From the NCBI RefSeq assembly GCF_039543825.1, contig NZ_BAABKM010000005.1, forward strand, positions 186,001 through 250,000: a stretch of DNA of 64,000 nt. The letters are read 5' to 3'. The first letter of the stretch is position 1. Every line of letters starts with the position of its first letter. Of the stretch, positions 17,618 to 25,560 are shown in pieces. The DNA comes from Nocardioides conyzicola (lineage in GTDB: Bacteria; Actinomycetota; Actinomycetes; Propionibacteriales; Nocardioidaceae). The notes under the pieces were generated by a model, which ran no database searches, had not been told where the DNA came from, and saw nothing but the letters and a program-made list of their open reading frames with translations. A program made the position numbers and the translations under genes.

Positions 17618-18544
17618 TCAGAGGTCGAGGACCGCGACCGCGGGCTCGTGCAGGCTGCCGAGCCAGAGGCGGCCGTCGTGCTCCCGGACGCCGGTGACCA
17701 TGTGGTAGGCCGACCCCTGGACGTCGACGTCGTGCACCAGGGTGCCGGCGTCGTCGTACGCCTGGGCGCGGACGGTGTGCTTCGGGGCCGGCTGGAGGCG
17801 TTCGGGGATCTTGGTGACCAGCTTGCGCAGCGGCAACGGTCCCCGCTGGAGCCGCTCGACCAGCGGGTCGACCGGGCTGGCGATGGAGACCCAGATCAGG
17901 CCGTCGCTCCCCCGCGCGATGTTGTCGGGGTAGCCGGGCAGGTCGGTGACCAGGAAGTCGCGCGTCCCGGCCTGCGGCCCGCTCAGCCACCACCGGACGA
18001 CCGTGCGGGCGCCGGTCTCGGCGACGGCGACGTACGACGCGTCCGCGCTCAGCGCGACCCCGTTAGCGAAGGCCAGCCCGTCGAGGACCACCTCCACCGC
18101 CCCGTCGGTGCCGAGGCGGGCGAGCCGGCCGGTGCGGGTGTTCTGGACGAAGTCGTCCTTCCACTGGTCGATGCCGTACCTCGTGGACGAGTCGCTGAAC
18201 CAGACGGTGCCGTCCTCGGCGATCGCGGCGTTGTTGCAGAAGCGCATCTCGACGCCGCCGAGCGAGTCGGTCACCGCCTCGATCGCCCCGGAACGGGGAT
18301 CGACGCGCAGGACGCCGAGGTGGGCGTCGCAGACCAGCAGCCGGCCGTCGACGTCGATCTCGAGGCCGAGCGGGCGGCCGCCCGTGTGGGCGACCCGCTC
18401 GACGTGCTCGCCGTCGTGGCTGATCCGGAAGATGCTGCCGTCCTCGGTGCCGGTGAAGACCGCGCCCTCGTCGGGGCCGGGTCCGCCGACCACGACGTCC
18501 TCCGCTCCGGGGCCGGGGACGGGGATGACCTGCAGATCGCTCAT
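17618..18544 (-). CDS. SMP-30 / strictosidine synthase-like beta-propeller protein
   Basis: 308 residues forming a six-bladed propeller. [45 protein letters not shown] and [19 protein letters not shown] match the strictosidine synthase-like branch that includes animal APMAP; most members are probably hydrolases such as lactonases or arylesterases. It lacks a signal peptide. The ATG overlaps the stop of the Nudix gene (ATGA at 18541-18544). Substrate unknown. The gene ends 20 bases before the dxs start, so it probably has its own transcript. Confidence 0.82.
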   Translation of the reverse strand: MSDLQVIPVPGPGAEDVVVGGPGPDEGAVFTGTEDGSIFRISHDGEHVERVAHTGGRPLGLEIDVDGRLLVCDAHLGVLRVDPRSGAIEAVTDSLGGVEMRFCNNAAIAEDGTVWFSDSSTRYGIDQWKDDFVQNTRTGRLARLGTDGAVEVVLDGLAFANGVALSADASYVAVAETGARTVVRWWLSGPQAGTRDFLVTDLPGYPDNIARGSDGLIWVSIASPVDPLVERLQRGPLPLRKLVTKIPERLQPAPKHTVRAQAYDDAGTLVHDVDVQGSAYHMVTGVREHDGRLWLGSLHEPAVAVLDL

Positions 18545-18972
18545 GGGGCGAGTATGTCGCGATACGCCGCGGAGTCCAGGAAGTCCGGGACAGCCGTCGT
18601 CGCCGACGCGGTGAGGTCGAGCTCCCGCGCGACAGCGGGCTCGACGAAGACGATCTGCCGACCCTCGCCCACGACGATGTCGGCGTCGGTGAGGTCGACG
18701 CGGGCGGCGTACACCCAGGTCGTGTCGAGGGTGCCGTAGGCCTCGTGGAAGACCTGCAGCTCCCGCCACAGGCGCAGCGTGCCGGGCGGGAGGCGGATCC
18801 CGGTCTCCTCCTCGAGCTCGCGGTACGCCGCCGGCTCGTGCTCCTCGCCGTCCTCGACGTGCCCGCCGACGAGGCCCCACTTCTCCGGGTCGATGACCGG
18901 GTGCTCGTCGCGCTCCTGCAGCAGCAGCCGTCCCTGCGGGTCGACGAGGAGGACGGAGGCGAAGCGGTGCAT
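18541..18972 (-). CDS. Nudix hydrolase
   Basis: 143 residues with a complete Nudix box: GHVEDGEEHEPAAYRELEEETGI fits G-x5-E-x7-R-E-x2-E-E-x-G-I. HRFASVLLVDPQGRLLLQER forms the first strand pair. It should hydrolyse a nucleoside diphosphate linked to another group; the exact substrate is not predictable. The ATG at 18972 gives a protein starting just before the first strand; an upstream ATG at 19005 would add 11 residues and overlap the divergent gene's start. It is coupled to the strictosidine synthase-like gene. Confidence 0.87.
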   Translation of the reverse strand: MHRFASVLLVDPQGRLLLQERDEHPVIDPEKWGLVGGHVEDGEEHEPAAYRELEEETGIRLPPGTLRLWRELQVFHEAYGTLDTTWVYAARVDLTDADIVVGEGRQIVFVEPAVARELDLTASATTAVPDFLDSAAYRDILAP

Positions 18973-19003
18973 GTCGTCACGGTAGTGGTGGCAGGGTGGG
19001 TCC

Positions 19004-19987
19004 ATGCGCTTGCTGGCCCTGGTCCCGGTCCTGGCCCTGCTCGTCCCGACCGCGCCCGCGGTGGCGCGGGAGCCCCAGGGGCTGGCCGTGACGGGCTGGG
19101 CGCTCGACGGCGCACCGTCCGCGCTGGTCGCCCGCAACGCCAGCGGGTTGAGCACGGTCAGCGTCGCCGGGGTGTCCGTCACCGCGGCCGGCACCGGCGT
19201 CACCCGGCCGACCGACGGCGCCCGACGCCTGGCCCGGGCGGCCCACCACCACGGGCTGTCGGCGGAGCTGCTGGTCGGCAACTACAGCAACCGGCTCGGT
19301 GACTTCGACCCGCGCGCCGCCCATCGGCTGCTCTCCCGCCCGGCGCGGATCGCGGCGGTGGCGCAGCGGCTGGCGTCGTACGTCGCGGCCGGCGGCTGGG
19401 ACGGCGTCAACGTCGATCTCGAGCGGGTGCGCGCGGGTGACGCCGACGGGCTGGTCGCCCTGGTCCGCGCGACCCAGGACGCCATGCCCGACGACAGGAC
19501 GGTGACCATCGACGTCAGCGCGTCGACCTCGCTGGACGGCTACCGCGCGGGCGGGTACGACCTGGCCGGCCTGGCAGCAGTGGCCGACGTCATCAAGCTG
19601 ATGACCTACGACCAGCACGGTCCGGGCTGGTCCGGCCCCGGCCCGGTCGGCGGACTGCCGTGGCAGCGGCGGGCCGTGGCGACGATCCTGCGCGTCGTAC
19701 CGGCCGGCCAGGTCGATCTCGGCGTCGCCGGCTACGGCTACACGTGGCCACGACGAGGGGTCGGGCACACCGTGACCGTGGCTCGGGCCCGGCACCTGGT
19801 GGCGCGCGACCACGTGCGCGCCCGCTGGCGGGCCGACCAGGGTGAGTGGACGACACGCCTCGACGACGGGACCCGGCTGTGGTGGTCGGACCGGCGCTCC
19901 TACCGACAGCGGGTGGCGCTCGCCCGCGCGCGCGGTCTTCACGGACTTGCGGTATGGCGGCTGGGATCTGCGGACACCCTGCGCTGA
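19004..19987 (+). CDS. Secreted GH18-like (chitinase-fold) protein
   Basis: 327 residues with a signal peptide (about 1-22). The active-site strand GWDGVNVDLERV matches the GH18 DxxDxDxE pattern with the catalytic Glu kept and the first Asp positions partly changed. VIKLMTYDQHG and LGVAGYGYTW are further family strands. It resembles YaaH/SleL-type proteins that act on N-acetylglucosamine in peptidoglycan or spore cortex more than true chitinases. A CAGGGT hexamer six bases before the ATG suggests a leaderless mRNA. It is divergent from the Nudix gene, with a 31-base gap. Confidence 0.78.
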   Translation: MRLLALVPVLALLVPTAPAVAREPQGLAVTGWALDGAPSALVARNASGLSTVSVAGVSVTAAGTGVTRPTDGARRLARAAHHHGLSAELLVGNYSNRLGDFDPRAAHRLLSRPARIAAVAQRLASYVAAGGWDGVNVDLERVRAGDADGLVALVRATQDAMPDDRTVTIDVSASTSLDGYRAGGYDLAGLAAVADVIKLMTYDQHGPGWSGPGPVGGLPWQRRAVATILRVVPAGQVDLGVAGYGYTWPRRGVGHTVTVARARHLVARDHVRARWRADQGEWTTRLDDGTRLWWSDRRSYRQRVALARARGLHGLAVWRLGSADTLR

Positions 19988-20006
19988 GCGCCCCTATCCT
20001 GCGCTC

Positions 20007-23000
20007 ATGCGCATCGGCGTCCTGGGCACCACGGTGGCGTCCACGCCCGCGGGTCCGGTCAACCTCGGCGGCCCCAAGCAGCGCGCGTTGCTCGCCGCAC
20101 TCGCGCTGCACCGAGGCCGCGCCGTCGCGGTCGACACGCTGGCCGACCTGGTCTGGGACGGCACGCCGCCGCCCGGGGTCGCCGGCACCATGCAGGGGTA
20201 CGTCGCGGGGCTCCGGCGTGCCCTCGAGCCCGACCGCACGACGCGGGGCGGTGGCACCCTGCTGGTCACTGAGCAGCCCGGCTACGCACTGCGGCTGCCC
20301 GACGAGGACCTCGACACGGTCGCGTTCGAGGACGCGGTGGCGTCGACCCACACGCTGGTCGCTCCCCTCGCCGACGCGCTCTGCCGCAGCCGTCCCCTCC
20401 CGGCCGGCTCGGCCGACGCCGGCCGGCTCTCGGCGCTGCACGACTCCCTCGGTGAGGCGCTGGGCCTGTGGCGCGGCGTGCCCTTCGCCGAGCTCGGCGA
20501 GGTGGCGGCGGCGGTCGCCGAGCGCGCCCGGCTCGAGGAGCTCCGCGTGCTGGCGACCGAGGACCGGGCCGCTCTCGGGATCCTGATCGGGCAGTACGCC
20601 ACCGTCGCCGCCGAGCTCGACACGCTGACCCGGGCGCACCCGCTCCGGGAGCGAGCCTGGGCGCTCCGGGCGCTCGCGCTCGCCGGTTCGGGCCGCCAGG
20701 CGGACGCGCTGGCCGTGCTGCGCGAGGTCCGCGACGTGCTGGACGAGGAGCTCGGCCTCGAGCCGGGCGCCGACCTCCGCGCCGTGCAGGCGGCCGTGCT
20801 GCGGCAGGACGAGATCGCGGTGGCCGAGCCGACCGCCGGCCCCGTGGGCGCCGCGCCGGCGGCGGGTGTCTCGACCGGCTCGACCACCGGGGTCGAGACC
20901 CATGCGCCGCTGCCGTTCCCCACGCTGTGGCCGTGGTCGCTGGCCGGGCGCGACGAGGAGCTGGCCCAGCTCACCGGCCTGGTCGACCGGGTGGTGGACG
21001 GCACCGGCTCGCTCGCCTTCGTGGCGCTGACCGGCGAGCCCGGGATCGGGAAGAGCCGGCTGGCGATCGAGCTGGCGACGTACGCCGACCAGCGTGGCGT
21101 GACGATCGCCTGGGGGCGCTGCTCGCAGGACGACGGCGCGCCGGCGCTCTGGCCGTGGGCGACCGTGCTGGAGCGGCTCGGGTCGGCGCTGCCGTCCAGC
21201 GCCCACGACGGCGACGGCTCCACGGCGTTCCGCGCGTGGGAGACCGTGGTGCAGACCGTGATCTCGGCGGCGGAGGGCGGGCCGCTGCTGCTGGTGCTCG
21301 ACGACCTGCACTGGGCCGACACCTCCAGCCTGCGGGTGCTGCGGCTGCTGACCGAGGCGGTCGCGGCCGAGAGCCCCGCCCGGCTGCTGGTGGTGGCCAC
21401 CTGGCGCGAGCACCCCGTCCCCAGCGGCGCCCTGGCCGAGGTCGCCGAGGCGCTCGCGCGCAAGCACGCGCTGCGCTTCCAGCTGCGCGGCATCTCGGCG
21501 CAGGCGGCCGCCCAGGTCTTCGCCCAGGTCACCGAGGCCGAGCCGACCGCGGCCGACGCGGACACGCTGTGGCAGCACACGGAGGGCAATCCCTTCTTCC
21601 TGGTCGAGTACGCCCGGCTCGCCCGCGAGGGCGAGCTCGCGAGCCTGGTGGCCGAGGGCCGACCGCCCGCTGCGGTCCACGAGGTGCTGTCGCGCCGGAT
21701 CGCGCACCTCGACCCCGCCACGCGGGAGCTGCTGCAGACCGCCAGCGTCCTGGGCCGGATCTTCGACCTGTCCACGCTCGCGGCGGTCGCCGACCTCGAC
21801 GAGGACACCGCCCTCGACCGCCTCGACCCCGCCATCGGGGCGGGGCTGGTCGCCGAGGACGCGGTCGACCGGTTCCGGTTCAACCACGCGCTCGTGCGCG
21901 ACACCGCGCTCAGTGGCCTGCCGCAGTCGCGTCGTGCCCGGGTCCACGCGCGCGCGGCCGAGGCCCTGAGTGCGCGGCCCAAGCGGGAGACCGAGGTGGC
22001 GCGGCACTGGCTCGCGGCCGGCCCGCGGCACTTGGCGCGCGCGTGGCCCGCCGCGCAGGCCGCGGCGCGCTCGGCGATGGACGTCTACGCGTACGTCGAG
22101 GCGCTGGAGATGCTCGAGCACGCGCTGCACGCCGAGGACGAGGACCCGGGCTCCACGACAGAGGACCGGTTCGCGCTGCTGGCCGACCTGGCCGACGTGC
22201 TCCGCCGGGCCGGTCGGTGGCTGGAGCTGCGGGAGGTCGCGCACGAGGCGGTCGAGGTGGCCCGCGACGCCGCCGACCTCGACCTGCTCATCCGAGCCGG
22301 CACGATGCACAGCACCGGCGCCCTGTGGACCCCCGGCGGCGGCGACGTCGACGAGGTCGTCGTCGCGGCGCTGCGCGACGCGCTGGAGGAGCTGCCCACC
22401 GGGGACGACCCACGGCGGTGCCAGGTCATGCTCGCGCTCGCGGGCGAGATCTACTACGGGTCGACCCCGCAGGAACGCGAGGCCCTGACCGACGAGGCGA
22501 TCGCGATGGCACGCCGGCTCGGGGACCCCGGCCTCGTCCACACCAGCCTCGTCAAGGGCGCGATCGCGATCACCCGCGGCGCGACCGCCGACCGGCGCCT
22601 CGCCATGACGACCGAGGCCGCCGAGATCGCGCGTCGCCTCGACGACACCGTGGGTCTGGTGTCGGCGCTGGCGCTGCGTGCCGCGGCCGCCGGCGAGCTC
22701 GGTGACGTGCCCGCGCTCGAGGAGTCGCTTGCCGAGTGCCGTCCGGTGGCGGAGCGGATCCGGCACCTCTACGCGCTGCTGGTGCTGGACTCCCTCGAGG
22801 TCTCGTGGTCGGCGATGCGCGGCGAGTTCGAGGTGGTCGACACACTGGTGGCGGACATGGTGGAGATCGGCGAGGTCGTCACCATCCCCGGCTCCGACGA
22901 GTCGATCGCCGGCGCGATGATGATGCAGGTGCTGTGGCGCGAGGGCGGCGAGGAGCTCGTGCTCGCGGCCCTGCGGGAGATGCCCGCCGACGGCTTCGTG

Positions 23001-23411
23001 GCCGTCGCTCCACCGCTGCTCACCATGCTCTGCCGCGCCGGTCGGCTCGAGGAGGCGCACGCCTACCTCGGCTCGCACCGCGCGGACCTCAACCGGGCGT
23101 TCGACGTCGACACCTGGTACTCCCCCATGGCGTGGAGCATGGGCGCCGAGAGCGCCTGCTACCTCGGCGACCGCGAGCTGGCTGCCTCGACGTACGAGAG
23201 GCTCGTGGGCCTGGCCGGTCAGTCGGCGTGCGCCGGGTCGGGCAGCACCGTCGGTCCGGTCGACATGTTCCTGGCGATGGCCGCGCACACCGTCGGCGAC
23301 GACGACCTCGCGACCCGGCACGCCGACCGGGCCGTCGAGCTGTGCGCGGAGTGGGACGTGCCGCTCGCGGCGGACTGGGTGCGCCGGGAGCGCGAGCGCC
23401 TCGGCTTCTGA
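20007..23411 (+). CDS. Large BTAD / AAA transcriptional regulator (AfsR/SARP-like)
   Basis: 1134 residues. The N-terminal winged-helix DNA-binding domain (about 1-95; LGGPKQRALLAALALHRG) and the BTAD helical domain (about 100-260) define the SARP group. A linker leads to an AAA ATPase with Walker A ALTGEPGIGKSRLA near 345 and Walker B LLLVLDDLHWAD near 430. The C-terminal half is alpha-helical and TPR-like. No C-terminal LuxR helix-turn-helix is seen. TATCCT lies six bases before the ATG, so it is probably leaderless. No biosynthetic cluster is adjacent, so its targets are unknown. Confidence 0.88.
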   Translation: MRIGVLGTTVASTPAGPVNLGGPKQRALLAALALHRGRAVAVDTLADLVWDGTPPPGVAGTMQGYVAGLRRALEPDRTTRGGGTLLVTEQPGYALRLPDEDLDTVAFEDAVASTHTLVAPLADALCRSRPLPAGSADAGRLSALHDSLGEALGLWRGVPFAELGEVAAAVAERARLEELRVLATEDRAALGILIGQYATVAAELDTLTRAHPLRERAWALRALALAGSGRQADALAVLREVRDVLDEELGLEPGADLRAVQAAVLRQDEIAVAEPTAGPVGAAPAAGVSTGSTTGVETHAPLPFPTLWPWSLAGRDEELAQLTGLVDRVVDGTGSLAFVALTGEPGIGKSRLAIELATYADQRGVTIAWGRCSQDDGAPALWPWATVLERLGSALPSSAHDGDGSTAFRAWETVVQTVISAAEGGPLLLVLDDLHWADTSSLRVLRLLTEAVAAESPARLLVVATWREHPVPSGALAEVAEALARKHALRFQLRGISAQAAAQVFAQVTEAEPTAADADTLWQHTEGNPFFLVEYARLAREGELASLVAEGRPPAAVHEVLSRRIAHLDPATRELLQTASVLGRIFDLSTLAAVADLDEDTALDRLDPAIGAGLVAEDAVDRFRFNHALVRDTALSGLPQSRRARVHARAAEALSARPKRETEVARHWLAAGPRHLARAWPAAQAAARSAMDVYAYVEALEMLEHALHAEDEDPGSTTEDRFALLADLADVLRRAGRWLELREVAHEAVEVARDAADLDLLIRAGTMHSTGALWTPGGGDVDEVVVAALRDALEELPTGDDPRRCQVMLALAGEIYYGSTPQEREALTDEAIAMARRLGDPGLVHTSLVKGAIAITRGATADRRLAMTTEAAEIARRLDDTVGLVSALALRAAAAGELGDVPALEESLAECRPVAERIRHLYALLVLDSLEVSWSAMRGEFEVVDTLVADMVEIGEVVTIPGSDESIAGAMMMQVLWREGGEELVLAALREMPADGFVAVAPPLLTMLCRAGRLEEAHAYLGSHRADLNRAFDVDTWYSPMAWSMGAESACYLGDRELAASTYERLVGLAGQSACAGSGSTVGPVDMFLAMAAHTVGDDDLATRHADRAVELCAEWDVPLAADWVRRERERLGF

Positions 23412-23416
23412 CGCTC

Positions 23417-23447
23417 TTGACCTGGAGCGCGCTCCAGCACCCAGGAT
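23417..23447 (+). promoter_or_regulatory. MerR-type promoter for the aldo/keto reductase gene
   Basis: TTGACC (23417-23422) and CAGGAT (23442-23447) are separated by 19 bases, longer than normal, with the dyad CTGGAGCGCGCTCCAG (23422-23437) in the spacer. This geometry is the hallmark of MerR-activated promoters. Transcription would begin at or next to the ATG at 23454. Confidence 0.72.
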
Positions 23448-23453
23448 GACGAG

Positions 23454-24437
23454 ATGCGCTACCGCGAGATCGGCTCCCACCCAGACCGCAAGCTGAACGT
23501 CAGCGTGATCGCCCTCGGGGCGATGCTGATGGGCAGCCGCACCGACGAGGCCACGTCGTACGCCATCCTGGACCGCTTCGTCGAGGCCGGCGGGACGTTC
23601 ATCGACACCGCCAACAACTACGCGTTCTGGGTCGCCGGCGACAACATGGGCGGCCAGAGCGAGGAGCTGCTCGGCCGGTGGCGCAAGGACCGTGGGGTCG
23701 GCGACGAGCTCGTGATCGCGACCAAGGTCGGCGGCCGCCCGCTCGAGCCCGGCCACGACTTCTCGAAGGGGATGGAGGCACTGACCGCAGCCACCATCCG
23801 CGAGTCGGCCGAGCGCAGCCTGGAGCGGATGGGCCTGGACCGGCTCGATCTCTACTACGCCCACGTCCAGGACCTCGACGTCCCGCTCGAGGAGCAGGTC
23901 GAGGCCTTCGGGCAGCTCGCCGCCGCCGGCACCGTCGGGCTGCTGGGCGCGAGCAACCACTGGGCCTGGCGGGTCGAGCGGGCGCGCACCCTGGCGGCCG
24001 CCGCCGGGCTCCCGGCGTACGACGTGCTGCAGTACTCGCACTCCTACCTCCGGCCGCGCACGGACCAGCCCGCGCTGCGGGCACCCGAGGGGAACGCCGG
24101 GACCGCGAGTGCCGAGATCCAGAGCCTGGTGCGGGACGCCGGGCTCCACCTGGTCGCCTACTCCCCGCTGCTGGGTGGCGCCTACGTCCGCGACGACAAG
24201 CCGATGCACGCGAGCTTCGACCACGCGGGCACACCGCCCCGGCTGGCCGCCCTCGCCGAGGTCGCCCGCCAGACGGGTGCGACGGCCAACCAGGTGGTGC
24301 TGTCCTGGCTGATCGGCGGTGAGCTGCCCGTCGTACCTCTCGTCGGTGCGTCCTCGGTCGCCCAGCTCGACGAGACCCTGGCGGCGGTCGACCTGGAGCT
24401 GACGGCCGACCAGCGGGCGCTGCTCGACGGCGCGTAG
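23454..24437 (+). CDS. Aldo/keto reductase
   Basis: NADPH-dependent oxidoreductase of 327 residues. The fold motifs are FIDTANNYAFWV with the catalytic Tyr, ELVIATKVGG with the catalytic Lys, YYAHVQDLDVPLEEQ where the usual catalytic His region lies, and VPLVGASSVAQLDE for cofactor binding. It belongs to the YajO/Tas-like branch that reduces aldehydes and ketones. It lies behind a MerR-type promoter shared in design with the SDR gene at 43713-44549, suggesting induction by an electrophile, drug or metal. The mRNA is probably leaderless. Confidence 0.9.
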   Translation: MRYREIGSHPDRKLNVSVIALGAMLMGSRTDEATSYAILDRFVEAGGTFIDTANNYAFWVAGDNMGGQSEELLGRWRKDRGVGDELVIATKVGGRPLEPGHDFSKGMEALTAATIRESAERSLERMGLDRLDLYYAHVQDLDVPLEEQVEAFGQLAAAGTVGLLGASNHWAWRVERARTLAAAAGLPAYDVLQYSHSYLRPRTDQPALRAPEGNAGTASAEIQSLVRDAGLHLVAYSPLLGGAYVRDDKPMHASFDHAGTPPRLAALAEVARQTGATANQVVLSWLIGGELPVVPLVGASSVAQLDETLAAVDLELTADQRALLDGA

Positions 24438-24457
24438 GCCTCGGGCAGGATGTCGTC

Positions 24458-24745
24458 ATGAGCGCCTACTGGATCAGCATCTACCAGGAGATCACCGACG
24501 AGGCCAAGCTCCAGGCGTACGCCGAGCTGGCCGGCCCCGCCCTCGAGGCGGCCGGTGGCACCTTCATCGCCCGCGGGTTCCCCGAGCAGACCTACGAGGC
24601 GGGGGCGAAGACCCGCACGGTGCTGATCGAGTTCGCGTCGGTGGACGCGGCGCGGGCCGCCCACGACAGCCCGGCGTACGCCGACGCACTGGCCGCCCTC
24701 GACGGCGGCGCCGTGCGCGACATCCGGATCGTGCCGGGGGTGTAG
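24458..24745 (+). CDS. DUF1330 family protein
   Basis: 95 residues. AYWISIYQEITDEAKLQAYA, FIARGFPEQTYE and VLIEFASVDAARAAHDSPAY match DUF1330, a small ferredoxin-like alpha/beta barrel fold that usually dimerises. No catalytic role is established. It follows the aldo/keto reductase by 20 bases, but CAGGAT six bases before its ATG indicates its own leaderless promoter. A bidirectional hairpin follows. Confidence 0.88.
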   Translation: MSAYWISIYQEITDEAKLQAYAELAGPALEAAGGTFIARGFPEQTYEAGAKTRTVLIEFASVDAARAAHDSPAYADALAALDGGAVRDIRIVPGV

Positions 24746-24769
24746 ACGACGACCTCCACGGAGCGATAG

Positions 24770-24822
24770 CCACGGACGAGATGGCTGTTCCGGACCGTGC
24801 CGAGCAACCATCTCGTCCGTGG
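24770..24822. terminator. Bidirectional hairpin between convergent genes
   Basis: Perfect 15-base arms (24770-24784 and 24808-24822) that continue inward with a few mismatches. It fills the gap between the DUF1330 and hemerythrin genes. Confidence 0.75.
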
Positions 24823-24842
24823 GTACGCCGACGCGACGCCCC

Positions 24843-25559
24843 TCAGGCGAACCGGAACGTCCGCGCGTGCCGCCGGGCGAACCGGCGACGGGTGAGCCGC
24901 CAGATCACCCGGAAGCCACCGCCACCGGCTTCCCGGAAGACCCGCTCCAGAGCCTCCCGCGGGACGCCGTACGCCGCCCACGGGACGAGCCGGGCGGCCT
25001 GGGCGAGCGTGAGGTCGGGTGCGTGCTCCTCCTCGATGCTGGTCCACTCCTCCTGCGTGAGCAGACGCTGGATGATCGCGATCGCCTCGGTCTCCTCGTG
25101 GGCCAGGTGCCGACGCAGCGACTCCCGAGCCGCGCACACCCGGACGACCAGGGCCGCCCGGGCGTCCTCGTCGGCGTGCTGGGTGAGGCGCCGGAAGCCG
25201 GTCGCGCACCCCTCGAGCAGCGGGTCGATCTCGCCGTGCTCGGCCTCCATCGCGTGCAGCGTGGCGACCTCCTCAGGTGTGCCCCGGCTCTCCAGCGCGG
25301 GCCACACACCGGCGTCCTCGATGGTGTGGTGCTCGTGCAGCGCCTCGGCGAAGAGCTCCCAGCGCTCACCGAGCAGCGCCCAGGTCGCCCGCTCGGCGGC
25401 GGGCGTGTTGCGCACCGCCGCCGAGAAGAGGTCCAGGTCGCGCCGGAAGGCGTGGTGCATCACGTACATCATCCGCATGTCGATCGGCCCGTCCGGGGCC
25501 GCCACCTGGCCGGGCAGCCGCAGCTGTCGCGGCCAGGTGGGGTGGGTGGTGGTCGACAT
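24843..25559 (-). CDS. Hemerythrin-like domain protein
   Basis: 238 residues. The four-helix HHE domain (about 30-180) has MHHAFRRDLDLF, LHEHHTIEDAGVWP, MEAEHGEIDP and RHLAHEETEAI, supplying the histidines and acids for a di-iron site that could bind oxygen or nitric oxide. The C-terminal 50 residues are basic and arginine-rich. The ATG at 25559 is chosen over a GTG at 25568 because the spacing to GAAGG is better; it starts one base after the stop of the MMPL exporter gene. It may sense redox state for that exporter operon, but this is inference. Confidence 0.82.
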   Translation of the reverse strand: MSTTTHPTWPRQLRLPGQVAAPDGPIDMRMMYVMHHAFRRDLDLFSAAVRNTPAAERATWALLGERWELFAEALHEHHTIEDAGVWPALESRGTPEEVATLHAMEAEHGEIDPLLEGCATGFRRLTQHADEDARAALVVRVCAARESLRRHLAHEETEAIAIIQRLLTQEEWTSIEEEHAPDLTLAQAARLVPWAAYGVPREALERVFREAGGGGFRVIWRLTRRRFARRHARTFRFA

Positions 25560-25560
25560 C

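Noticed and set aside
20007..23411. Biosynthetic gene cluster around the SARP-like regulator
   Set aside because: Flanking genes are a GH18-like protein, an aldo/keto reductase and a DUF1330 protein; no synthase or tailoring cluster is present.
19593..24224. Very long open frame (over 1500 codons) on the minus strand
   Set aside because: It runs antisense through the GH18, BTAD/AAA regulator and aldo/keto reductase genes, has arginine- and histidine-rich low-complexity composition, and only reflects high GC at third positions.
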